From Leptospira haakeii (lineage in GTDB: Bacteria; Spirochaetota; Leptospiria; Leptospirales; Leptospiraceae), in contig NZ_NPEG01000001.1 in assembly GCF_002812045.1 (NCBI RefSeq), positions 744,001-808,000 of the forward strand: a stretch of 64,000 nucleotides of DNA. Reading direction: 5' to 3'. The notes under the pieces are model-generated. The model was not told the DNA's origin. It did not search any database and saw nothing but the letters and a program-made list of their open reading frames with translations. The translations under genes were made by a program, and so were the position numbers. Below are positions 46,881 to 53,742 of the stretch, piece after piece; the stretch's first letter is position 1, and each line of letters begins with the position of its first letter.

Positions 46881-47501
46881 ATGGATCGAATTCCGAAATA
46901 CGTTTCTATTCTTTTGATTTTATTGTTTGCTGCGACTTTGTCCGCTCAAAACGATACTTATACTGTAGCTGCAAACACTTGGCCTGCCGACTTTTCTTCT
47001 TTTGAATCTTTTAGGGATGCTAACGCTAGTACTCCTCAAGGAGCGGTTATCGTTCTTTTAGCAGCACTTTCTATCTATTCCAAAAATGCGGAAGAAGGTA
47101 AGAAGGCGCTAATTATCTGCTTGGACGCTAACTCTCTTATATCGGATACTTCTCCTAATGGATACAAAGGTTTTAATATCAATCGCAACACGATCGATTT
47201 AGTGAAAAGGCAGTTAGAGCAGCATCCTTATTTAATAGGTTCTTATCTTCCAGGCTCTTCTTTCCAAAACGGGTATAAACCTTCTAACCCTCCCTATAAC
47301 TTTACTCTAACTTCTAATCGATTCAGTGGAACAGAAGAGTCCGGGCAGAAAAAATTATTTCTGCCTTCTTCCGGCGCTGATACTCCAAGGCCAGTGACCG
47401 TAAAAAGAAACGCTAAAGGTGTCTGGAAAGCTTCCGAGTTTTCCAGTTTATTAGTGGGTATTAAAAAGCCTGCAACTTCTAATCCCGCGGACGATCTTTG
47501 A
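46881..47501 (+). CDS. Secreted protein of unknown function
   Basis: A 206-residue protein with signal peptide (PKYVSILLILLFAATLSAQ, cleavage near residue 23). The mature part begins NDTYTVAANTWPADFSSFES and contains GAVIVLLAALSIYSKNAEEG, IICLDANSLISDT and SFQNGYKPSNPPYNFTL. I do not recognise the family; relatives may occur across spirochaetes but that was not checked. GGTGGAG lies six bases before the ATG. A hairpin over its stop codon separates it from the convergent antiporter. Confidence 0.6.
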   Translation: MDRIPKYVSILLILLFAATLSAQNDTYTVAANTWPADFSSFESFRDANASTPQGAVIVLLAALSIYSKNAEEGKKALIICLDANSLISDTSPNGYKGFNINRNTIDLVKRQLEQHPYLIGSYLPGSSFQNGYKPSNPPYNFTLTSNRFSGTEESGQKKLFLPSSGADTPRPVTVKRNAKGVWKASEFSSLLVGIKKPATSNPADDL

Positions 47502-47507
47502 TCGTCC
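47489..47507. terminator. Hairpin between convergent genes
   Basis: GGACGATC-TTT-GATCGTCC is a perfect 8-base stem with a 3-base loop; the stop codon TGA (47499-47501) lies within it. It abuts the end of the convergent antiporter at 47508. A real T-tract is lacking on both sides, so the terminator call is tentative. Confidence 0.4.
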
Positions 47508-49304
47508 TTAAGAAGCTTCTTTTTGTAACATATCCGCAGCGAAAGCTTCTTCCAATTGACGAACTGCATTTTTGGAATAAGCAATCAGTTCTTTTTCATT
47601 ATGTCTGAGTTTGAATTGATCTGTGACCATTTTCTCATCATAATCCCTGAACTTTTGGATAAAGTATTTTACTTCCGAAGGTAAAAATCCCAGATCTTTT
47701 AAAGTTTCTTCTGCAAGTTCTAAGGAAGAAGCAAAAGTATCTCTTCGTATTGTTTCAATGCCCAGTTCCATCAGATCGAAATAATGGGATCTATTTCTGG
47801 CTCTTGCAACGATCCTCAAGTTTGGAAAATTTTCTTTAGCGATCTTCGCGATCTTTACGGATAATTCTGCATCTTGGATGGCAAGTACAAGTATTTCCGC
47901 TTGGGCCGCTCCTGCCGCGGTCAATAGATCTAGTCTACTTGCATCTCCGTAATATATCTTATGGCCGAATTTTCTGGCGGCATTTACTTGGTCTGCATTA
48001 TGCTCTAATGCGGTGAATCTAATTTTATGTAGATACAACATCCTGGAAATGATTTGCCCAACCCTTCCGAAACCTGCAATGATCACACGGTTCTTTTCAT
48101 AAATCGGATCAGCTGGTCTTTCTTCTTCTTCGTGTACGTAAGGATCTATTACTTTTTCTTTAATAATCCCTACAAAAGGAGTGAGTATCATAGAAGCGGT
48201 AACGATTACGATGGAATAGTCGGTCGTTTCTTTAGAAAGAATACTGAGTTGAGCTGCTACGTTCAGGATCACGAATGCAAATTCTCCGCCCTGGGAAATG
48301 CTTACGGCAAGATTGGAAGAAGAATCAGAAGTAAGTTTTGCGATCTTTCCTAAAACAAAAAGAACAATCCCTTTTACAGACATTAGTCCGAATGCAAGAC
48401 CGAAAATCAAAAATGGATGATTGATCAGGATTTCCAAATTCATGGACATTCCAACCGCAAGAAAGAATAGCCCTAATAATAATCCTTTAAAAGGTTCTAA
48501 GTTTGCCTCTAGCTCATGTCTGTATTCCGAATCAGCAAGTAACACTCCTCCTAAAAAAGAACCGAGCGCCATGGAAAGCCCTACCTTCTCCATTGCAAAA
48601 GAAACTCCAAGCACTAACACCAAAGAGAGAGCTACGAAAATTTCGTGATTTCCAGTGGCGGCGATCATTCTGAAAAGAGGTCTCATCAAAAAGCGTCCGC
48701 TTAGGATCACTAAAAGAATAGCTGCAACCGCAGTTCCTAATTTATAAAAATTTAATCCACTATGGGCGGTTTGTCCCGGTTCTAAAGCTGCTAAAGGGAG
48801 AATTGCCATTACAGGGATCACTGCTAAATCCTGAAAGAGAAGGATCGCAAATGCGGATCTTCCGTATGAAGTATTGAGCTGATTTTTTTCTGCCAAGGAT
48901 TGAAGAGCAAACGCTGTAGAAGAAAGTGATAAACTAATCCCTAATATGATCGAAGGAATAAGACCCAATTGGAATAGATAACCGATTAATCCGCCTAATA
49001 AAAGTGAGGAAACTGCTACCTGGAAAAATCCCATTCCAAAAACGGGTTTTCGAAGCACCCAAAGAGTTTGTGGTCTGAGTTCTAACCCGATCAAAAAAAG
49101 AAGAAGAACTACCCCGAATTCTGCAAAATGCATGATCTCGGTCCCACCGGTCACAAGTCGGACTCCATGAGGGCCGATCAGAATTCCCCCCACGACATAA
49201 CCTATAATAGATCCTATTCCTAACTTTTTGAAAACAGGAACACATAGAACGGCTGTGCTTAGTAGAATAATGGCAGTAACGAGTAGACTTTTCTCTTCCA
49301 TCAA
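47508..49304 (-). CDS. Cation/proton antiporter, CPA2/KefC family with TrkA-N domain
   Basis: A 598-residue KefC-type antiporter. About 12-13 membrane helices (residues 8-385), with IGYVVGGILIGPHGVRL, EFGVVLLLFLIGLELRP and LFQDLAVIPVMAIL. The cytosolic RCK domain begins NRVIIAGFGRVGQIISRMLY, a proper GxGxxG nucleotide motif, then IYYGDASRLDLLTAAGAAQA. It thus differs from the other CPA2 protein of the window, whose glycine motif is altered. The tail after residue 540 is helical. It probably exports K+ in exchange for protons under stress. No KefF/G-type partner is near. Confidence 0.93.
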   Translation of the reverse strand: MMEEKSLLVTAIILLSTAVLCVPVFKKLGIGSIIGYVVGGILIGPHGVRLVTGGTEIMHFAEFGVVLLLFLIGLELRPQTLWVLRKPVFGMGFFQVAVSSLLLGGLIGYLFQLGLIPSIILGISLSLSSTAFALQSLAEKNQLNTSYGRSAFAILLFQDLAVIPVMAILPLAALEPGQTAHSGLNFYKLGTAVAAILLVILSGRFLMRPLFRMIAATGNHEIFVALSLVLVLGVSFAMEKVGLSMALGSFLGGVLLADSEYRHELEANLEPFKGLLLGLFFLAVGMSMNLEILINHPFLIFGLAFGLMSVKGIVLFVLGKIAKLTSDSSSNLAVSISQGGEFAFVILNVAAQLSILSKETTDYSIVIVTASMILTPFVGIIKEKVIDPYVHEEEERPADPIYEKNRVIIAGFGRVGQIISRMLYLHKIRFTALEHNADQVNAARKFGHKIYYGDASRLDLLTAAGAAQAEILVLAIQDAELSVKIAKIAKENFPNLRIVARARNRSHYFDLMELGIETIRRDTFASSLELAEETLKDLGFLPSEVKYFIQKFRDYDEKMVTDQFKLRHNEKELIAYSKNAVRQLEEAFAADMLQKEAS

Positions 49305-49525
49305 TGCTCTTCCTTGTGATTTGAATTAATTTTCATTAGACATTTTACGGATAGGTAATAAAACCACTTTTCCTAAGTATGATTCTTCTTCTCAAACTGG
49401 AAAACGCCATAATTATTTAGGACTATTATGAGGAAAAAGTCGCTTCTTCATTAGATTCGCGTTAAGAAATATCTTTCGGTCGAAAATGAGTAGATAATAA
49501 GCAGTTCTAAAAAAATCAAAAATTT

Positions 49526-50824
49526 ATGATCCGAAAGTTAAGATTGTCCAGATTCATTTTTTTACTTTGTATGTTCACGTTTTGGGGACCTATTTATTCT
49601 GAAGAACTTAAGACCCAAGGTGCTTCTGATAAACCCAAAGACAAAATTGTTCAGAATAAAGAAGAAAAAACAGATCCTGACAATTCTTCGGAAACAAAAG
49701 AAGAAGAGGCCGAGGGGCTTAAAGCGGAAGAACTCAATCCTAAAAAGAAAGACGATCTGGTAATCCCGATCAAATTCGGTTTTTTCGTCGACGGTTATTA
49801 TAATGCAAGTTTGAACCGACCCGCATCTAAAGAACTATTATATACAACCCAAGCAACCCGAACCAACGAATACAATATCAACCTAGCATATATAGATGCC
49901 AAAGTAGAAACTGATAAATACAGAGGAAGATTTGCGGTCCAATTTGGCACATCGGTCGTAGCAAATTACTCAGGAGAAGGAACCACAGGCAAAACTTCCA
50001 ACGAATCTTCTATCCGAAATATGCAAGAAGCTTATGGAGGTGTTCGATTAGGAAAATCCACTTGGTTGGATGCGGGGATCTATTTCGGGCATTTAGGATA
50101 CGAGTCTTGGATCTCTCATGAGAATTTTGTTTATACTCGAGCATTCTCTCTGGACTATGTACCTTATTATGTTTCAGGAGCAAGGTTAAGCGGTAAGATC
50201 AGCGATAAAGTTTCTTACCAACTTCATTTGAATAATGGATACCAAGTAGTCACGGATAATAATAAGGATATCTCCGGAGGTTTCCGATTGGAATGGAATC
50301 CTCTTGGAAACCTGATGTTTCGTTGGAATACCTTTATAGGAAATGAGCAGCCAACTACTACTCCGAAAGAAACAAGATATTATAATAACTTTATAGCAGA
50401 ATGGAAACCATTCCAACGACTTACATTAGCTTCTTCTTTTGATGTGGCTTACCAAGAAAGAGCGAGCAGAGAAGATCTGGTATATACTCCCGAAGGTCCA
50501 ATCTATCTTCGTCGAGATGGTACGGCATTTAGACAAACCTATGTGGGAAACTTTTGGCTCGCGTATCGATTTTTACCTGATTGGAGAATCGGTATGCGAT
50601 TGGAAAGATACTTAGATCGGGAACAGATGATCATCGTTACAAATACTAAGGACGGTTTCCAAACGAGTGGTGCGACTGCTACCTTGGATTATCATCCGGA
50701 TCCCGCTATTTTAGTAAGATTTACCTACCAATACAGAAGATCTATGGATTCCATATATCCTCATGAGAATAATACATCCAAACTGGATCGTATGTTCATC
50801 TTCTCCCTTTCTATTAAGATCTAA
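49526..50824 (+). CDS. OmpL-like beta-barrel porin (BBP2 family)
   Basis: A 432-residue outer-membrane protein. Signal peptide at residues 1-25 (FIFLLCMFTFWGPIYS), then a charged Lys/Glu-rich linker (about 28-75) and a beta-barrel of about 350 residues. The opening FGFFVDGYYNASLNRP and the segment FGHLGYESWISHENFVYTRA fit the OmpL-like porin-2 family; the last strand ends in FIFSLSIKI. The gene ends 11 bases inside the convergent ferredoxin gene. It should form a channel for small solutes; specificity is unknown. Confidence 0.82.
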   Translation: MIRKLRLSRFIFLLCMFTFWGPIYSEELKTQGASDKPKDKIVQNKEEKTDPDNSSETKEEEAEGLKAEELNPKKKDDLVIPIKFGFFVDGYYNASLNRPASKELLYTTQATRTNEYNINLAYIDAKVETDKYRGRFAVQFGTSVVANYSGEGTTGKTSNESSIRNMQEAYGGVRLGKSTWLDAGIYFGHLGYESWISHENFVYTRAFSLDYVPYYVSGARLSGKISDKVSYQLHLNNGYQVVTDNNKDISGGFRLEWNPLGNLMFRWNTFIGNEQPTTTPKETRYYNNFIAEWKPFQRLTLASSFDVAYQERASREDLVYTPEGPIYLRRDGTAFRQTYVGNFWLAYRFLPDWRIGMRLERYLDREQMIIVTNTKDGFQTSGATATLDYHPDPAILVRFTYQYRRSMDSIYPHENNTSKLDRMFIFSLSIKI

Positions 50825-51173
50825 ATCGATCTGGCAAAATTATAGGGAGAAGTTTTTTCCCAGAAATACCAGGAGGGGATAGAAGAATATTTTTACCCAT
50901 TTTAAAATTTACACTGGTACCGATCGCGATACGATTTCTTTCACAAACATCTAAGCACGAAACTTCCAGTACTTTAACACCGTGGATCCCTTCCGACCGA
51001 AGAGCGTCCTTTAATTCAGATCTCAAACGGGTTTTTCTGCCATTCGTTTCTCCGTTTATTTTCATCGCACATTTACTACATACGAAAATCGCTTCTTCCC
51101 AATCTGCAGAAACTGATTCCACATTTTGTGTCCGGCCTTCTTCTCTTCCTTGAAATAAAGAAATTAAATTCAT
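50814..51173 (-). CDS. Thioredoxin-like 2Fe-2S ferredoxin-type protein
   Basis: A 119-residue cytosolic protein with the thioredoxin-fold 2Fe-2S pattern. Two cysteines near the N-terminus (FVCSKCAMKING) and two in VSCLDVCERNRIAI could hold the cluster, with a helix between (LRSELKDALRSEGIHGVKVL). The first ten residues are variable, so the start could be later. Electron partner unknown. It diverges from the glutathione peroxidase gene and its end overlaps the porin gene by 11 bases. Confidence 0.75.
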   Translation of the reverse strand: MNLISLFQGREEGRTQNVESVSADWEEAIFVCSKCAMKINGETNGRKTRLRSELKDALRSEGIHGVKVLEVSCLDVCERNRIAIGTSVNFKMGKNILLSPPGISGKKLLPIILPDRFRS

Positions 51174-51299
51174 TTTGATTCCTCTTAAATCATGTTGGAA
51201 GAAGAGCAGGATCCTTGGATTTATTTTGCATATTTTTGCTTAAATCCGATTTTTACAGTTAGACCCTGGTCTTGGATTTTTCCGTTTTTTCAATATATC

Positions 51300-51318
51300 T
51301 TTTAGAATTTTTCTAAAA
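51300..51318. promoter_or_regulatory. PerR-box-like palindrome upstream of gpx-ohrR
   Basis: TTTTAGAA-TTT-TTCTAAAA is a perfect 8-3-8 inverted repeat. Its core TTAGAATTTTTCTAA matches the Bacillus PerR box (TTATAATNATTATAA) at 11 of 14 defined positions. Peroxide control of a glutathione peroxidase would be logical. The site could equally serve the divergent ferredoxin gene. Confidence 0.45.
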
Positions 51319-51330
51319 AAGATTGAACAA

Positions 51331-51348
51331 AATTAAATTGTATACAAT
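51331..51348. promoter_or_regulatory. OhrR operator upstream of gpx-ohrR
   Basis: AATTAAATTGTATACAAT contains the perfect 12-base palindrome ATTGTATACAAT (51337-51348). It matches the centre of the Bacillus ohrA operator, as I recall it, where TACAATT/AATTGTA repeats flank this core. It lies 33 bases upstream of the gpx GTG, over the likely promoter, and the OhrR gene is in the same operon, so autoregulation by organic peroxides is expected. Confidence 0.7.
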
Positions 51349-51380
51349 CTATTCATTACGTAACTAGGAGGTGCCCAGCT

Positions 51381-51866
51381 GTGGCCCAGAATTTATACGA
51401 ACTAACCGCTACTTTAAACAACGGATCCGAAAAAAAATTACAAGATTATAAAGGAAAGGTCCTATTGATCGTCAATACCGCTAGCCAATGCGGATTTACA
51501 CCTCAATATAAAGGCCTTCAGGAAATGTATGATAAGTACAAAGGAAAAGGCCTGGAAATATTAGGGTTTCCTTGTGATCAATTCGGTCACCAAGAACCGG
51601 GAACAGATGCAGAGATCGAAAGTTTTTGCCAAGTAAACTTCGGCGTGAATTTTCCTCTTTTCAAAAAGATAGAAGTAAATGGAGACGGAACTCATCCTGT
51701 TTACCAATATCTTAAAAAACAAGCTCCGGGGCTTTTGGGAAAATCCATTAAATGGAATTTTACCAAGTTTTTGATAGATAAACAAGGAAACGTTATCAAA
51801 AGATTCGCTCCGATGACTCCTCCAGAAAAACTGGACAAACAGATCGAGGAACTTCTTTCCAAGTGA
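51381..51866 (+). CDS. Glutathione peroxidase family (cysteine type, thiol peroxidase)
   Basis: A 161-residue peroxidase of the thioredoxin fold that reduces H2O2 or lipid hydroperoxides. The catalytic site is NTASQCGFTPQYKGLQ (Cys instead of selenocysteine), with GFPCDQFGHQEPG and KWNFTKFLIDKQGNV as the Gln/Trp/Asn partners. Bacterial cysteine forms usually use thioredoxin rather than glutathione. It starts at GTG with AGGAGG nine bases upstream, and overlaps ohrR by four bases (GTGA). The operon thus pairs a peroxidase with its peroxide sensor. It is cytosolic, with no signal peptide. Confidence 0.95.
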   Translation: MAQNLYELTATLNNGSEKKLQDYKGKVLLIVNTASQCGFTPQYKGLQEMYDKYKGKGLEILGFPCDQFGHQEPGTDAEIESFCQVNFGVNFPLFKKIEVNGDGTHPVYQYLKKQAPGLLGKSIKWNFTKFLIDKQGNVIKRFAPMTPPEKLDKQIEELLSK

Positions 51867-52312
51867 ATTACGAATCCTTAAAGTTAGAGAAACAGATTTG
51901 TTTCCCACTTTACGCTTCTTCCAGGGCGGTGACTGCATTATACAGGCCGCTTTTGGAAGAGTTCGATATTACTTACCCTCAATATCTTGTTCTTCTGGTC
52001 CTTTGGGAAACGGATAGAATCCCTCTAAAAGAAATTGGGGATAAATTATTTCTTGATTCCGGGACCCTGACTCCTCTTCTCAAAAAAATGGAATCTTCTG
52101 GTCTTTTGACTAGAGATAGATCGGATTTGGACGAACGTTCTCTTGTGGTTAGCCTGACCACAAAAGGAAAAAAATTGCAAAAAAAAGCGGTTTGTATTCC
52201 GGAACGATTGTTGGAAGAATCAGGTCTCACTGCTGAAAAGGTGGAAGGCCTGAAACGGGATCTGGACGACCTTCTTATTATCCTAGAACAAAAATTAAGA
52301 AATTCGGCGTGA
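51863..52312 (+). CDS. ohrR: OhrR, organic-peroxide-sensing MarR-family repressor
   Basis: A 149-residue winged helix-turn-helix dimer. The reactive Cys13 in LEKQICFPLYASSR, with Tyr17 and Tyr27 at the spacings seen in OhrR (Cys +4 and +14), identifies it. A second cysteine, Cys111 (KKAVCIPERLL), resembles the Cys22-Cys127 pair of two-cysteine OhrR, so oxidation may yield a disulfide. The DNA-binding helices span about 55-95 (LKEIGDKLFLDSGTLTPLLK, then DLDERSLVVSLT). The GTG start overlaps the gpx stop. An OhrR-type operator precedes the operon. Confidence 0.92.
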   Translation: MNYESLKLEKQICFPLYASSRAVTALYRPLLEEFDITYPQYLVLLVLWETDRIPLKEIGDKLFLDSGTLTPLLKKMESSGLLTRDRSDLDERSLVVSLTTKGKKLQKKAVCIPERLLEESGLTAEKVEGLKRDLDDLLIILEQKLRNSA

Positions 52313-52381
52313 CAAATCCGTTTTATCGAAAACTATAGAGCCGCTTTTTTAAATAGTGCGCTCGCGCTAAGGAGTTTAAAA

Positions 52382-52744
52382 ATGAAACGCCAATTATCCG
52401 CAATATCATTTGCTGCGGTACTTATTTTCGGAGCTTGTTCTTCCGAACAAAAAAAATCGGAGCCAGCTTACGTTCCGAATTCGGATATTCGTGTTGTAGA
52501 AGCGAATATGATCAAGGAAGGAGATAAAAGAATTAAAGCAGAAGCTGTTTTAGGAACTCCTACTTTCGAAGAAAACACCCAAGACGGATCCGTTTTAGAA
52601 TGGTATCTTGAATCTACTACTTACCAAAAGAATTCTTACAAAACTTTGGCAGAGAAACCTTCCAGAGTTGATGATAGTACTAAGTATATCAAAGTGATCG
52701 TTGATAAAAAAGGTGTGATCAAAAAATACGAATACAAACTTTAA
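52382..52744 (+). CDS. BamE/SmpA-like small lipoprotein
   Basis: A 120-residue lipoprotein: signal KRQLSAISFAAVLIFGAC (lipobox FGAC). The mature part is short and charged; the phrase IKAEAVLGTPTFEENTQDG then VLEWYLEST resembles the BamE/OmlA fold, in which a small lipoprotein joins the outer-membrane protein assembly machine. The match is partial, so function is tentative. AAGGAG precedes the ATG by seven bases. A very strong hairpin terminator follows. Confidence 0.75.
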   Translation: MKRQLSAISFAAVLIFGACSSEQKKSEPAYVPNSDIRVVEANMIKEGDKRIKAEAVLGTPTFEENTQDGSVLEWYLESTTYQKNSYKTLAEKPSRVDDSTKYIKVIVDKKGVIKKYEYKL

Positions 52745-52759
52745 TTCGAATTTAGATCA

Positions 52760-52815
52760 ATATCTAAGAATAAAAAAGGCCGCGGGTTTTAGCGGCCTTT
52801 TTTATTCTTAGATAT
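52760..52815. terminator. Bidirectional terminator with 24-bp perfect stem
   Basis: Left arm 52760-52783 and right arm 52792-52815 are perfectly complementary over 24 bases, with an 8-base loop. The core GGCCGC/GCGGCC is flanked by six A residues on the left and six T on the right, so both strands end in a U-tract. The right arm contains the stop codon and last two codons of the minus-strand lipoprotein gene (ends 52808). Confidence 0.9.
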
Positions 52816-53581
52816 CGTCTTCCATTAGATCGATCCCGGCAAATCCCAATAGGAAGTCTAAAAATTCCCCAAAATTAAATCCTAATCTTATTCCATATCG
52901 AATGGAAATATATAATTCCACTTCGAATAAAAATGCAGAAGGATAATCGTCTTTGTTTTTAGGATTTTGGGCTAAAAATGTTTGGATCGCTTCGTTCCTT
53001 TTATCTGGATCTAAACTTTCCAAGTATTTTCGAAAGAATGCTTCTTTTTTAGCCTTTCTTCTTTCAGAGACCGGATTATTATAAAAACGTAAATATCTGA
53101 TTTCGTAACTTTTAGAATTCAATCTTTCATCTAAAAGTTCCGGTGTAGGATTAGGATCCTGTTCCGATTCAGCATTTTCAGGAAGTAATAAAATATTATC
53201 ACTTGTTGGAGCATTTGATGTAGGAGTTTTGGTTTCTTCTTTTTTGGGAGAAGTTTCAGTCGGAGGCATGGAGTGGAACTTCTCCCCACCTAAAAACCCA
53301 AAGATCAATTGTTGAGATCTGTAAGGTCCATAAGTTCCACCTCTTAATCCGTATCCAGTTCCTAAGTCTCTTTTACCTGGCTCAGATTCCCCACCTTGAA
53401 AGACAAATCCGGTTGCAAGAGGTCCTACTCTAACTCCGATCCCGTAACCTGGAGTTTCTATTCCTGCAGTAAAAACGTCTCCTAAATCTTTTTTTCTATG
53501 GGACCAGTATGATGAACAATCGATCACTACAAGACCCAAAAGAAAAATACAGAAAAAATGTATGATGAGTCTTTTTTTCAT
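52808..53581 (-). CDS. Lipoprotein of unknown function, spirochaete type
   Basis: A 257-residue protein. From the ATG at 53581: signal RLIIHFFCIFLLGLVVIDC with lipobox VIDC. The mature part has a Gly-rich, beta-like segment (GIETPGYGIGVRVGPLATGF, then LGTGYGLRGGTYGP), a Pro/Thr/Glu-rich linker (about 110-145), and a helical C-terminus (RKAKKEAFFRKYLESLDPDK). No family is recognised. An in-frame start ten codons upstream only extends the signal. Its stop codon lies within the arm of a 24-bp hairpin shared with the convergent neighbour. Confidence 0.7.
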   Translation of the reverse strand: MKKRLIIHFFCIFLLGLVVIDCSSYWSHRKKDLGDVFTAGIETPGYGIGVRVGPLATGFVFQGGESEPGKRDLGTGYGLRGGTYGPYRSQQLIFGFLGGEKFHSMPPTETSPKKEETKTPTSNAPTSDNILLLPENAESEQDPNPTPELLDERLNSKSYEIRYLRFYNNPVSERRKAKKEAFFRKYLESLDPDKRNEAIQTFLAQNPKNKDDYPSAFLFEVELYISIRYGIRLGFNFGEFLDFLLGFAGIDLMEDDI

Positions 53582-53742
53582 TTTGGAGAATAGTCTGACT
53601 TTAGTCGCCAAGATCGGCTTTCCGCTAAGCTCTCGGTTTCATCAGGAAACGCAATCGTAAAAGTGGAGAAATTTTATTGGTTTTCTTCCTCTAGTCTTAT
53701 TGAAAAGTATCCCGATAGAAAAATTAAAATTGGAATGAATAG

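Noticed and set aside
46881..47005. Short plus-strand frame 46577-47005 as a separate gene
   Set aside because: It overlaps the antisense ZIP gene and the signal-peptide gene at 46881, lacks a ribosome site and shows no protein-like pattern.
52309..52339. Promoter GTGACA-N19-TATAGA before the small lipoprotein
   Set aside because: The spacing is too long for an ordinary promoter and no activator site is visible; kept as only a possibility.
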